From Motacilla alba alba (taxonomy: Eukaryota > Chordata > Aves > Passeriformes > Motacillidae): a stretch of 64,000 bases of DNA. This document shows, piece after piece, positions 13,255 through 24,774 of this stretch. The notes under the pieces were generated by a model. It did not search any database and was not told the DNA's origin. It was given only the letters and a program-made list of their open reading frames with translations. The stretch covers positions 7,627,850-7,691,849 of the forward strand of contig NC_052031.1 of assembly GCF_015832195.1 (NCBI RefSeq), read 5' to 3'. The translations under genes and the position numbers were made by a program. The first letter of the stretch is position 1. Each line of letters opens with the position of its first letter.

Positions 13255-14515
13255 ATGGTCAGAGAGAAAGAATTTCTTGATTTTTCAGGTGGATGTTGTA
13301 ATCACCTTTAACTAACTCACCTCTTGTATAGCACAGATCTCCAAATCCCACATAGTAATTTCTTCATGGAGTGGGAAATTCTGTTTCAGCTCTAGTGGTC
13401 CTTTCAGAATAATATCTGACCATGATTTAAAGATTTCTGGTGATATATAACCCACACAACCCTATACATGACTTGCCTTTCCTGTTACCATTCTATGCCT
13501 TATCTTTTTTTTTTTAATATGAAATTATTTAGCATCAATTTCCAGCTGGATATAATTCTCATTATGTCTTTTTGGAGAGGGAGAAGGAACTATCTAGAAT
13601 CCAAAATCTGTTTCTTATACAAGCTGTGAACAAGGCACCTTTTAACATTCTTTGAATAAATGGAGGAAAAGGAGCATCTTTTCCCTCTTGCTGCAAGCTG
13701 AGCTTCCCAGACTTACTTAGATTAATTATGTGTCTAATTTTTTTCAGTTGCAGATTGGATTAGGGGGGCTTAGGTGCCTGCATTTTAGTTCTACCTTTTC
13801 ATAACCTCAGAAAATACCTGTCAATGGCTGAGCTTACAGTCTCACCCTATAAATAGTCTGTGAAAAGGCACAAACCATTCACATACATATTTTATAGCCA
13901 TTAGGAATTGGGAACACTCAGCACTGCAGCTCCCATGCACTGAATGAAGTGGTGATCATCTTGATCAAGGAAAGGATCTCCCTGCTGAGTCAGAATTAAC
14001 TTGAAGAGCTGTGATTTCTGGAGAAAGCCACTCCTTTTTTATCAAAATTCTGTTAATTATAGGGAAATGAACCTCATCAGGAATATCCTTGCTAAAATAT
14101 AGTTGCACATTTCTATTTTCTTCAACAGATGTGAGGAGATCTACAGGATCTTTTTTCTTCCAAACAGCCCATTGTTTGACTTAGGACATATTAAGTTAAC
14201 ACATGTGTCCAGAACCAACAGTTAACAGCTAAATAGTTTAATGTGCTGTCAGTGCAGGATTTCAGAAAAGTATTAAATAGTCAAGAAAAAAAGAGCAGGT
14301 ATATAAGGAGTCACAAAGCCTCTTATGCACTTTGTCTGCACCCTGCTAATTTCTGCCCTGGCATCTTTCACTCACAGTTACCTCTCTTTACCAGTCACAG
14401 GCAATCCTGACCCAAGCCAGTCCTGCCTGCTGGCTAAAGGACAGCAATTTTGTTTCCTTTTCCAGGGCACATCCAGCCAGGAAGTTCTCTTGAAAATACT
14501 AAAGCTTTTCACATG
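13255..14515. other. Unannotated non-coding DNA
   Basis: No exon, RNA gene or recognisable repeat was found. A T run lies at about 13508. The stretch ends at the target duplication of the solo LTR. Confidence 0.6.
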
Positions 14516-14739
14516 AATCTGTGTGGGAACCCAGGACATCCCCCTGGGTGCCCTGGATAGCCAGAGCCGCTGGCAGGGGGCTCTGAGACCCTGGCATGCA
14601 GCCAAAGACAGGCGTGGGGTTTTGATCTTAGCCCGTGGAGCAAATTACCAACTCTGTATGAAGAATTACAAGCCAAACACACAAGTTTAGGTATTGTAGT
14701 AGAAGTAGTCACGAAGTGAAAGGAAGGATTTTTGAGTGC

Positions 14740-14802
14740 TGTACAGGGGCGTTTAAGCCTTGTACGCAGGGGTCCAAGTTTTGTACATGGGGGTCAGGAG
14801 TT
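14740..14802 (+). repeat. Three 21-bp direct repeats in LTR U3
   Basis: The word tgtac followed by a G-rich patch recurs at 14740, 14761 and 14782, exactly 21 bp apart, with divergence between copies. The location upstream of the LTR TATA box is where retroviral enhancer repeats normally lie. The enhancer role is inferred. Confidence 0.7.
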
Positions 14803-14971
14803 CTAAGATGGAGGGATTTGGGTGTTCCCTGTCCTCCTTCTTTCTCCTTCCTAGCCTCCATGTCTTTGGTGATGTTGGCACTCACAGATTGGTTTAGAGT
14901 AGAAATTCACCATTCAATATAGATAGTAGGTATTGGAGAAAAAGTATAAACATGTAACACGTAATGTGTGA

Positions 14972-14978
14972 TATAAAA
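14972..14978 (+). promoter_or_regulatory. LTR TATA box
   Basis: TATAAAA within the solo LTR, about 220 bp before its 3' end and about 100 bp upstream of AATAAA. This is the expected spacing for the start of R. It would drive transcription toward the + strand if active. Confidence 0.75.
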
Positions 14979-15073
14979 GATGGCACCAGCCCCCTGGGAG
15001 GGCAGTGTGCCTTTGTCTGAGCTGCTGAACGGGCCACAGCAGTTCAGAGAGAAGAATCTTTTATATAACCAAC

Positions 15074-15079
15074 AATAAA
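15074..15079 (+). terminator. LTR polyadenylation signal AATAAA
   Basis: Canonical AATAAA 96 bp downstream of the LTR TATA box and 115 bp before the LTR end. It marks the 3' part of the R region. Confidence 0.75.
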
Positions 15080-15335
15080 CTACCTTGAGACCGGACAACA
15101 GAGGACTACTGAGTCTTTCTTTAAAGGCACGGGTTGGAGCAGAGACTTTTCCATCTTTCGGGATCACCCCAATCCGGGGGCACGAAACTCCACAAATCTG
15201 GAACAAAGTTAGTGATGAGCCCTGAAAGCTGCTTTGTGGTAGTGTGTCATCGTCCTTCAACTTTCAAAGTTTCAGGCTTTAAAAAACACTTTCCAGGCCA
15301 GCTGGAGGCTGCTGAGTGTTAATTGCATGATGCCC

Positions 15336-15360
15336 TCTTGCCTTGCCTTGCCTTGCCTTT
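15336..15360. repeat. (CTTGC)n microsatellite
   Basis: About five tandem copies of a CTTGC pentamer between single-copy flanks. Confidence 0.85.
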
Positions 15361-15621
15361 TCTTCCCTTCCTGCTTTGCCTGAGCTGTGCTGTGGGTGCT
15401 GCCTGGGCGAGCCAGGGCTGCAAGAGCAGCAGAGCAGGTTCAAAGGGAAAGAGATGGGGTCAGTACACAGCAGTGGTACAGATATTTGCAAAAAAATAGC
15501 TGAATTATCACTCTATTGCTAGCAGGAAAAATAGTTTAATTCTCTGTCAAACCCTGAAGTGAACCCACACTTACAGTCCAGGAGTTTATAGCCTATAAAT
15601 ATATTTAAATATTTGAGATTT

Positions 15622-15675
15622 GGAAGGAAGGAGAAGGAGAAAGGAGGGGGAGGGAAAGAAGAGGAAAGAAAAGGG
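15622..15675. repeat. 54-bp polypurine tract
   Basis: An unbroken run of A and G on the + strand, G-rich in its centre. Such tracts can adopt triplex (H-DNA) structure. No coding content. Confidence 0.85.
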
Positions 15676-17308
15676 CAGGTTTGTGTTTGAACCTGACCTT
15701 TGAGTACAAGCCATCTGGACCCTGCAACAGCCCTGACACACCTGAAAGTACAATACTGGATAAATGGAGGAAAACTCCCTTGCTGCTTGTGTTTAAGTTT
15801 CAAGGGTGTTTCAATACTATTGGGATGTTTTACAGAGTCAAAATATTAATAAAATCTTAGTACCTAGCCTTCAGAAAATTGCTGATGTGACAATCCCTGT
15901 GTTACTTGAGCTCTGAAAGGAGATCTGATGTTTGGAAAGCAGCCTGGAATAAAAGCACATGTGTTTTTTTTGCCACAACATTGTTTAAATTTTTAATGAG
16001 AAAGTTTCCAATATAAAAAATGTAACTGCACTTAAATAAGACAGCACAGGAACAACATGGGAACAGGTGAGTTCCTCAGGATGGTTGTGTCAGAGGGTCA
16101 GAGTGAATGTTGTGCATCTGCACTCACTGTGGCAGGGCTGAAGCAGATCTGGGCTGGAGGAAGCTGTAGGGCACCTGCAGAGCCTCTGGAGATCTCATCT
16201 GCACAGACTGAGTCACCCAGCTCCCATCATCAGTACTTGAATGGGCCAAGATGGACAGAACTGCCCTTTGAACACATGCTCCCTCCACACAGATCAGCTG
16301 TGATACCAAAGAGAAATTTCATGCCTGGTGTGAAGCTCTTTCAGTCCTGGTGTTCAGCTTTGTGCTTTATTTCTAGGGGAGAAAACAGCTCAGGCTTTAT
16401 TTTGCCGAATGAGTGAGAGCTTCCACAGCCAGGAGTGCCAGTGTGACACAGGGAAAAACCAGAGATGACAATTCATCTCCTCCTGTTTCCAAACTTCACT
16501 TGCACCACTTTCTGTGGACATCCAAGGGAAAGATAAAAAGAAGTGAGGAACTCAAGACAGACTTTTCAATCAAAGCTTTCACCTGTGTCTTTATTCGCAA
16601 TACACTCTGCATACTTTGAGTTTCCTGATTGGCAGTACTCATCTGAATTCCTATAGGCAGCTTCAACAAGTTCCTTAAAGATGTGTGATCATTAAAATTA
16701 AAAAAGGAACTGGTTATTTCTGTGCAAATTTTGCCAGAAATTTAGCATCCTACAAATTATAATTGCAAACCTTCACCATGAATATTCATCCATTACAAGA
16801 AAAGGTGATGTGAATGATTTATTAGATTCTAGGCAGATTTGGAAGCAATTCTGCAATTGGTGCACAGGAAAAGAATGAGTTTGTCTTCATGAGGCTGCAG
16901 TCATTTACAGACTGAAATAACCTCAGCACTTTCTGTTTGCTCCTTGAGGCTTTTACATGAAGGCATTCAGTGTTTTGGGGAACCCAAAGGTCTATTTCAC
17001 AGGAAATATGACAAATCTCCCAACAATTACATCTGCTCAGCTTTACTTGCCATGGCAAATGTTCAGGTGCCATCCAGGCACCCCTGTTCACTGCTATGCA
17101 CACCTTGGGTAATTTTTCCTCAACAAACAAGTGGCAAACTGGGCAATACCGAGTCCCAAATATGCAAATTAATCAGGACAGTCAGAAATAATTGCAATAA
17201 ACCCAGACTGGTCTGATCTTTTATATTCTGCCATCTGTGTATTAAATGCTATAGCAGCTGGAGAGGAATTTTTGGCTTTTGCAAGCTCATAAGCATCACA
17301 TTAGGAAC

Positions 17309-17659
17309 TCATAGGATCACAGAATACCCTGAGTTGGAAGGGGCACACAGGGATCATGGAGTCCAGCTCCTGGCCCTGCACAGGACACCCCAAGAGTCAC
17401 ACCCTGTGCCTGAGAGCACTGTCCAAATGCTCCTTGAACTCTGTCAGGCTGGTGCTGTGACCGCTGCCCTGGGGAGCCTCTTCCAGTGCCCAACCATCCT
17501 CTGGGTGAAGAAACTTCTCCTGATATCCAGCTTAAACCTCCCCTGATACAGCTTCAGGCCATTCCCTTGGATCCTGTCACTGATCACCAGAGAAGACATC
17601 AGTGGCTGTTCCTCTGCTCCCGGTCATGAGGATGTTGAAGACCATCAGAAGGTCTCCCC
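17309..17659 (-). mobile_element. CR1 LINE 3' fragment
   Basis: Read on the + strand it starts with the reverse complement of a CR1 3' tail (taggatcacagaataccctg), followed by the characteristic ggaaggggcacacagggatca region. It then continues through conserved CR1 3' ORF2/3' UTR sequence (cttccagtgcccaaccatcc, aacctcccctgatacagc). The copy is heavily 5' truncated, as most bird CR1 copies are, and carries no intact reverse transcriptase. An LTR (17660-18081) is inserted at its inner edge. A short weak CR1-like stretch may resume at 18088. Confidence 0.9.
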
Positions 17660-18081
17660 TGTCACTGTCATATTTTCTGAAAAATCCTCTTTGCCCAGGG
17701 TTCTTCTCCTGGGAAGCTGAGAAGCCTCAGAGAGAAATGAAAACAATATTATCTGATTGCTTCTCCCTGTTTTGCTGCTTTGGAATGTGGCTTGGACATT
17801 GTTTACCAACAGGTGCATGTTTGACTGGTTCCTTGTGAATTGTTTTTATTTAATGACCAATCACCATCCGCTGTGCCAGACTCTGAGGAGCCAGTCACGA
17901 GTTTTCATTATCACTCTTTTTAAGCCTTCTGTCTGTATCCTTTCTCTATTTCTTTATTATAGTTTTAGTATAGCATTCTTTTATATAATATAATATCATA
18001 AAATAATAAATCAGCCTTCTGAGAATATGGAGTCAGTTTCTTATCTCTTCCCTCATCCTGGGGACCCTCACAAAGACCACA
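17660..18081 (+). mobile_element. Solo LTR, second family, copy 1 (422 bp)
   Basis: It begins TGTCACTGTC, ends GACCACA, and is flanked by an exact 6-bp duplication CTCCCC (17654-17659 and 18082-18087). The body shares tttcattatcactc-type and ataatataatatcataa-type blocks with the copies at 24349 and 48131, and a late AATAAA (18005-18010). It is clearly more diverged than the other two. No internal retroviral sequence is present. Insertion into a CR1 fragment shows it is younger than that CR1. The 6-bp duplication points to a class II type element; the family name is unknown to me. Confidence 0.85.
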
Positions 18082-19656
18082 CTCCCCCCTGCTTCTTTTT
18101 CCATGGCCCTGGCCATGTCCTCCCATGATTAAAGAGATCCCTACAAGGTCATGTGGTGTCTCTGCAGTCAGGCATAGACATTTATTTTGACATGCATGAA
18201 ATTGTTTTTTGAGCTTCCTAATCTTTGGGGGTAGAAGAGGCCTCTTTCTGCCATTTTACTTTTCTACTCAATTTTCATTCTCTACAGTATTCACTCTGCA
18301 ATCTTAGTCTGTTGGAATATTCAAGTCCCATTTACATATATAGAAAAAGGCTCTTAAATGCTCTGTAATTAGATGATTCAGAGTAAGAGCTATTTCATTT
18401 GGGCTGACCCAAATCTGCTGTTTATCACTGCATACAGTCTGAGTACACGCCAGGGTTTTCTTCTGTGCTGTAACAAACTCATCAAATTTGTGGGGAAGTC
18501 TATTTTATTGTTCTCAGAGAATGAAATATTGTTTTTTCTTTCTTGGTCGTCATGGAAAGGAGCTGAGAAGCAATTTTGGAGCTGCCAACTTTTTACAAGG
18601 CTGATCTGGAATACTAATTCAAAACTCACATTAAACATCTGATCAAAGTGTTTTGGGTTCCATTATCGTGGATTTCTTAAATAGAAGCAGATGGTATTTT
18701 ACTGTGTGACAGCATTGAGATTTCCTTTCTCTCAGTTTTATCCAGAGGGAGTACTATTCATGTGAATTCTTATGTAATTCTTAAAACCAAAAAGCCCAAA
18801 TATATAAAAAGCTAGCATGATACATGCAACTTTTCCTAATGAGGTAAATTCTCCATATCTATATCAGTCTTTATTGCACTTGCCAAAACAGAATTTGGAA
18901 GCCCCAGATCCTCCATGATTAAAACTTAAGCATGCAAACAGGTTTTGTGTGATTTATATTTTTTTGTGCAGTAATGTTCCTCTGGCAATAAAATTGGAAC
19001 AGGAAATGATGAAGGTCCTTAAGTGTCACTCTTGACAGGGATGAGCTAGGAAGAAAATCCCAGGTGCCAGGGTCACACTGTAGTCCTTTCTCTCATAACT
19101 GTAAAAATAACCTGAAATAACATGTGAAATCTGCCATGGAAACAGTGGTGGGGCTCCACCCAAATTTAAAGCTCTGCTCGTGTAATCAGCTGGCTGGGAA
19201 AGGGTCTCAGATCAATGTTCCTGTATTTTCCTCCTGAAAACCAGTCATTTATCAAACAAACACAAGTGGGACATTGCTCCCTCTCCATCAGCTTTGCTTC
19301 TGCTTTATCTATTTATTCCTTGCCCCAGAATTACAACTCATTTACTCTGTAAATCTGCAGGTTTGACTCTGCTGTATTTGATGAAGAAATGTTGTTATTA
19401 GACTCCAAGTTTACAGTGAAGACTAAGAGAGCAGCTTATGCTCTTTTCTGTCCCAAGCTACTCCCTGAGGCAATCCAGGACAGTTCTGCATGACAGCAGA
19501 TCTGAGAGGTGATTCTCCCAATGATGTGATTAAAACCAGATCTTCTTTGGGTGGCAAAAGTGGATTTTCAGGGGATGATTTTATGAATTAAGCCAGCAGA
19601 ACTGGTTCTATAAGCCAGAATTTATCCTGTCTGGTCTAAAACAAAAAGAAAACTGA

Positions 19657-19679
19657 ATATATATATATATATATATATA
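19657..19679. repeat. (AT)n microsatellite
   Basis: About 11.5 uninterrupted AT dinucleotides. Such runs are usually polymorphic in length. Confidence 0.95.
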
Positions 19680-20016
19680 GCTTAGTTATATGGGATAATA
19701 AGGACTTCAGGAGTGTCAGACTATTACCATGACTGATGGAAAGTGAATCCTGGCTCCCAGCACTATGAATTTTACATAGAGGTTAAGAAAGATAATGAAC
19801 TTTATAAAAGCAGCTCCCAGAATTGCTGCATGAGGCCACGAGTTTCAGTGCCTGGAATGTGGATGAGGTATCCCCTGCCCTGGAGATTGCTTCCAGGCCT
19901 GTGTTTCTAAGATTAGGAAGGGCTCTGCTTTCAGTTATCTTGCATAATGGTATTGTGCCAATGAGGGCATGTTAGTTTTATATAAATTGCACATGATAAC
20001 TTTTCATTTCTACACA

Positions 20017-20083
20017 AACAAAACAAAACCAACAAAATCTAAACAACAACAACAAAAAACCACCAAAAAAACAAGTACACCAA
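20017..20083. repeat. A/C-rich low-complexity tract
   Basis: A run of aacaaaac, aacaac and caccaaaa words with almost no G or T on the + strand. It resembles a degenerated poly(A)-derived simple repeat. Confidence 0.8.
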
Positions 20084-22085
20084 ACAACCCTTTTTCCTGT
20101 CCAAAAATCAAAGCACTGTGAAACTTGTAAAACACTTAAAATTCAGTTTCCTTGTGGAGACAACAGTGGGGTTTTACAGTTTTTGAGAGTAAGGAATTCA
20201 GGGCAGTTCAGCTTTACCAACTGTGAATAATCAATCCCTGCTGTTACTTGTGGACCCTAGTGTGGAGAAACGTCCCCATGTTTGGGTACAGTCTTAGTGA
20301 AAACAACAGACTTGATATGGGCTTGAATAATTTAAATGCTTTGTAGGAGCTTTGTAGGGTCACTTTTAATCCTCTTTGGAACAAGTGGAAATATTCTTAG
20401 CAATGTCAGTGATTCTTAACTATTCTCTGAAGGCAGGTAGTTTGGGATGGCCCTGAGCAAAGTTGTGTCTACAGCACAGATCCCTGCATTTCAACAAGTT
20501 CCTAGGACTATCCCAGCCACAAAGAAATAGGTGTCTGTTGGATGTCATTCATCCTATTTCAGTGCAGATGTCTGAAATAAGCCATGTGAATCCAAATGCA
20601 CAGCAGATGGCTCCGAAGTGTTTGATACTCCAACAGCTCCACCTTAAAAATCAGAGAGCTTTAGGCTATTTTTAGCAAATCAGTGTAACAGGACAAAATC
20701 CTTCCATTAGGCAATAGATAACAATCATTCCACAATCTTTTTCAATCAAAACTGCAGTTGGTACAAAACACACTTATTGTTAGCTCACTTACTAAATATA
20801 TGTTATAGACTCAGTGCTCCAATTGTGTGGAGACCCCACAACCTCTCCCCACACAGTCTTGCTGGATATTACAGCAGCTTTGGTTGATGTTTGCAAGTGA
20901 GAGTCCCTTCTCCATAAACTCAGTTGTCAGCTTTGGGAATTCCTGACACCACTTCAGGATGTTTGGCACAGCAGGCTGACTGTTTCAATGCTGCTCTTCC
21001 TTGGCTGTCGCTCTGCCAAGAACTTTTTAAATCTCTGAAATGACTAAGAAAGCTTTAAGGTAAGAGTAAAATGAGCATCAATTATTAAAATGCAAAATAT
21101 GAAATCAGTTATTAGTTTCAAAGTGACATATCAAAATATAAGTGATGATATGCCTTACAGTTTCCCCTTTGCTGGCAGTGGGATGTCTGAAAACTACGAG
21201 GTGAAGGTATTACAGATGGAGAAGGTCCTGGTCAGCTGGCCAGGCTTGCAGTCCATCAGCACAAAACCCTGAGCATGCTGAGCGATACAAAGTGGAATCA
21301 GACTTCACAATAGCTGTGCTACTTTTAAACCTTCAGCATTTGAACGATTCTTGACCCTGTGTGCTTCCACTGCCTTCAGAAAACTTGATTTTGGTTGATA
21401 TTTTATTCATGGAATCCCATTTGCCTGTGTTTGCTGGAGACACACAATGGGGTACCATGGAAAGCAGCTTTTTGGGAAGCTGGATCTCCTGTTGGCTCCC
21501 ATGGAGAGAGGTCAGCTGCAACTGGATCAGGACGAAGCACCCAATTCATCTTACACGAGTGCTCACAAAATGTCTAAATTTTGCCTCACTCTCAGGGACA
21601 AAGGTTGTTGGTCCTCATTTCTTTCCAAATTTTGAATGTTTTCCAGTGATTTTCTGGGGGAAAAAAAAATAAAAGGAAGGTGGAAGTATAAGATACCTGC
21701 ATTGACTAGACAGGGAAGTTTGTACTTAGAAATAAATTACAGTTTACTCATGTTATATTTCTGACATAGGACTTCTTTGATGCTTGGCTTCACGAGTTTT
21801 TCTCTTCTATGTTTGTCTCGTGTTCAGCAAATTAAAGACCTGTTTTACCATCAGCCTCAGGCATCCATGGATTACCAATAGGGCAGCAGGCTGCACACCC
21901 AGCTGGGCAGTGCATTGCTGTGTCTGTGCCTGTGGAGTGACGTCTGCCCCTGGCCAGCTGTGTGTGACACAGCAAGGAGGGGGCTGAGTCACCTTTGTTA
22001 TCCCTGCTGCCTGCTGCATCTTGCCTCTCAGATCATCTGGAGCATTTGGGAGTCACCTGGGTGTCCTCTGCTTGGACACTTCAGT

Positions 22086-22225
22086 CACCAGAAAAAAAAA
22101 CAAACCAACAAAAAAAAAACCCCAATCAAAACCTATATATAAATAATACCTATATATATATATAGGTATTGTGTTAGACACTAGATATATATATCTATTG
22201 ATTAAATAAGAATATAAACACAATA
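22086..22225. repeat. A/C-rich and TA-rich low-complexity block with palindrome
   Basis: An A/C-rich tract (22091-22130) runs into TA-rich sequence. 22145-22170 is a perfect 26-bp palindrome built on (TA)n with aatacc/ggtatt ends. It is followed by further tatata words and a short inverted pair around 22185-22200. Confidence 0.8.
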
Positions 22226-22884
22226 TCTATATCTATCTAAATATATGCCTAAATTTAGATAACTCTGAAGTTTGGCAGAAATATGCCTAGAAATAAGAAT
22301 ATTCAGCCTGCAGGATTTGTCTCTGGATGTGGGAAAGTGACAGAGAAGCAAGTTGTTCAGCTGCAGCAAAACCACCAAGTTGTTATGATGGGTGGGCTGA
22401 GTACAACCTCTCATCATCCTTTTGAAAAGGTCTGTAATTTCATTACTCTGATAAATATCAAGGGTCACTTTAAGTCTTAAAACAGAGATTGCTTCCACAA
22501 AGCTTTTAACCTCAGGCTGACATTCTATCTTACCTCCATGGCAAAGCCCATTTTTAGAGATTAATTCAAACACACTATTCACTTTGCAAACTTATTTTCA
22601 AATTCACTCCCTCTGATCTCTTGCAGGTCTGTGGGTTTCTAACAATGCCAGTGTTTGTATTTTTTACAGTCAGAGGTACTAAAGATTCACCTTGCCCTCA
22701 CCTTCACTGTATCTCAGTAATATCTAGGGCTGAGTTAATACATAGTTTCATGAGGTGTTTAAACAAATCTTTCTGTCCCTCAGCAGGGGAAGAGATCTGT
22801 CATCTTTTTGGTCTGGGATGGGCTGTTGTGGTCCCATCCTGAGATGTCTGATCCTCCTCATGATCATGGAGGCCTGGCTAAAAC

Positions 22885-22998
22885 CCACCTCTAATTAATT
22901 GTGCCAGGATCGGGCTCCTCATCCACCTCTAATTAATTGTGCCAGGATCGGGCTCCTCATCCACCTCTAATTAATTGTGCCAGGATCAGGCTCCTCAT
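22885..22998. repeat. Minisatellite, three 38-bp units
   Basis: Units at 22885, 22923 and 22961 are each 38 bp, starting ccacctctaattaattgtgc. The first two are identical and the third differs by one G-to-A change. The near-perfect identity marks it as recent and likely variable in copy number. Confidence 0.95.
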
Positions 22999-24342
22999 GG
23001 ATCATCCTCTACCTCTTCTTGGGCAGGTCTAGGCTGCAATGAGCATCCACGTGCCCAGGACAAACAGACAAACGCTCCAGCCTGAGCATCCATGGCTCTA
23101 TAGAATCTTGGATCAAGGAGATTTGCATTCTACTTGCCAGATTCTGAACTTTTTTGGATATGATCAGCTGGCAGACAAACTCCTCCTGTCCTGCTCTAAG
23201 TCCTTTTCATCCAAACATCTCAAAGGCTGATTAAATACTAATTTACAGAGAAAGACATTGAAATAAAGAAATAAAAAGTGGCTTCCCTGAGACAACAGAA
23301 GCCACAGTAAGCCTTTAACGAAGGTGGAAGTTTTGAGGTGATGTTCTTCAAAAGAATAAATTTTATCTGGGATGAGCCAGTGGCAGTGATGTGAGTGGAA
23401 AGACATCTCTGGAGCTCTTGTTTTACCCCCACATTCAGCTCTCTCTCAGGGGCTCACCCCTGCTGTGCTGCTCTGCATCTTCATAAGCAGTGGGCTGGCA
23501 CATGAGGGGAATCTCTGTTCAGAAAGCTGGGTTTAAGATGAACCAGGGTGCCTCACAGACTTTTAATTCAAAACATTTTCTTTCAGCTGAGTTTGTAGGG
23601 AAAGGGGGCATTAGGAAAGATGTTGGGGAACATGGAATTACTTACCACCTTTAGGTAAGGCAGTAAGGTAAGCAGTGGTTTTAAAGAGGAGGGGAAATAC
23701 AGATACCAGCATAATCCCAGCAAGGAAAGCAAACTCATGAGGGAACAATTAATAAATCACAAAAGCTACATTTACAAGTATTCTACTTAGCCGAGTGCCT
23801 CTTGAACACTAGCATGTTAATGCAGCAAGCTATTTATAGTGCACCTCACCCCTTAAATTGCAAATTCACCTTTGTGGATTTTGAAGGCTGAGGTGTGTTA
23901 CCAAATTTAAAGGTGCTGACAGAGCAATCAGTATTTTTGTGGAGCAAATCAAACTGAGACTTGATGTCAAAACAACATCATCCCTGAGGGAGCTGGAGAA
24001 GCAAACGTGCAGAGAAGGGTATATTCCTTGTTTAAATACTGCCACATTCCTTGTAAGGGAAACAGGTTATACTCCTAAAGCTTCTATAATACTCTTTATA
24101 GGACTCAGAGCACCTGCTTTAAGAGACAATTCACCTTGAAAACCACACAGGGAGCAATCAAGGCTGACTCTGAGGCATCTCCTGGAGGTGTGGACAGGGC
24201 TGATGGGAAATGTACTGGTCTGCTCCCTCCTCCTGCAGAAAACCATGCAAAGCCCAGCTGTCCTCCAGATCTGTGTATCCTTTTCCCCAGACAAGTGGTC
24301 CTCCCTCTTGGCAAGGGGTAAAAGCCCCGAGGATGGGGGGTG
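22999..24342. other. Unannotated non-coding DNA
   Basis: No gene, RNA gene or recognised repeat was found between the minisatellite and the next LTR. It ends at the LTR target duplication. Confidence 0.6.
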
Positions 24343-24348
24343 CTGCTC

Positions 24349-24774
24349 TGTGGCATTCACATTCCCTGAACATGATTCCTTCACCCTGGGTTTTCTCCTG
24401 GGAAGCCGAAAGGCAGAGAAAGGCCTCAGAGCAAAGGAAAACAATTCTTATCTTATTTGCTTCTCCTGTGTTGTGCTCATGTGGAATGTGTTTGGAGATT
24501 GTTCCCCCACAGGTGATTGTTTCACTGGACTCTGCTGTGAGTTGTTTGACTCTTTGGCCAATTGGGGCCAGGCTGTGTCGGGACTCTGGAGAGAGTCAGG
24601 AGTTTTCATTATTATTTTTTTAGCATTCAGTAAGTATCCTTTCTGTATTCTTTAGTATAGTATAGTATTTGTTAATATAATATAGTATCATAAAGTAATA
24701 AATTAACCTTCTGACAACATGGGGTCAGACACATCATTCCTCCCTGCCACAGGGCTCGCTGTGCATTTACAACA
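24349..24774 (+). mobile_element. Solo LTR, second family, copy 2 (426 bp)
   Basis: It starts TGTGGCATTC and ends TTACAACA, with an exact 6-bp duplication CTGCTC on both sides (24343-24348 and 24775-24780). The body is very close to the copy at 48131-48545 through most of its length. It contains repeated agtata words, then aatataatatagtatcataa and an AATAAA signal (24697-24702). Open frames inside (such as 24188-24655) are by-products of the LTR sequence shared between copies and are not genes. No PBS or coding region follows, so this is a solo LTR. Confidence 0.92.

Larger units (their letters stand above)
14522..15194 (+). mobile_element. Solo LTR of an avian endogenous retrovirus (673 bp)
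   Basis: The element begins TGTGGGAACC and ends CTCCACA, the canonical TG...CA termini. It is flanked by an exact 6-bp direct repeat, AATCTG (14516-14521 and 15195-15200). A 6-bp duplication is typical of class II (ERVK-like, beta/alpha-type) integrations. The U3 part contains three copies of a tgtac-centred motif at exact 21-bp spacing (14740, 14761, 14782). A TATA box (TATAAAA, 14972-14978) is followed about 100 bp later by a polyadenylation signal (AATAAA, 15074-15079), so the U3-R-U5 order on the + strand is clear. No PBS, gag, pol or env follows. It is therefore the single LTR left after recombination between the two LTRs of a provirus. The exact target duplication suggests a fairly young insertion. 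Confidence 0.92.
15201..17308. other. Unannotated non-coding DNA with low-complexity tracts
   Basis: No gene was identified. It contains a (CTTGC)n microsatellite (15336-15360) and a 54-bp uninterrupted polypurine run (15622-15675). The remainder is single-copy sequence with short open frames (longest about 119 codons) that I do not consider coding. Confidence 0.6.
18088..22884. other. Unannotated non-coding DNA
   Basis: No gene was identified. It includes an (AT)n microsatellite (19657-19679), an A/C-rich low-complexity stretch (20017-20083) and an AT-rich block with a perfect palindrome (22145-22170). Open frames are short (up to 126 codons on the minus strand at 22202-22582) and unremarkable. 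Confidence 0.6.

Noticed and set aside
14740..14802. Possible minisatellite separate from the LTR
   Set aside because: The three 21-bp units lie fully inside the LTR U3 and are better explained as enhancer-type repeats of the element.
24188..24655. 155-codon open frame with a close relative at 48130-48429
   Set aside because: The similarity is due to the shared solo LTR sequence; LTRs of this type do not encode protein.
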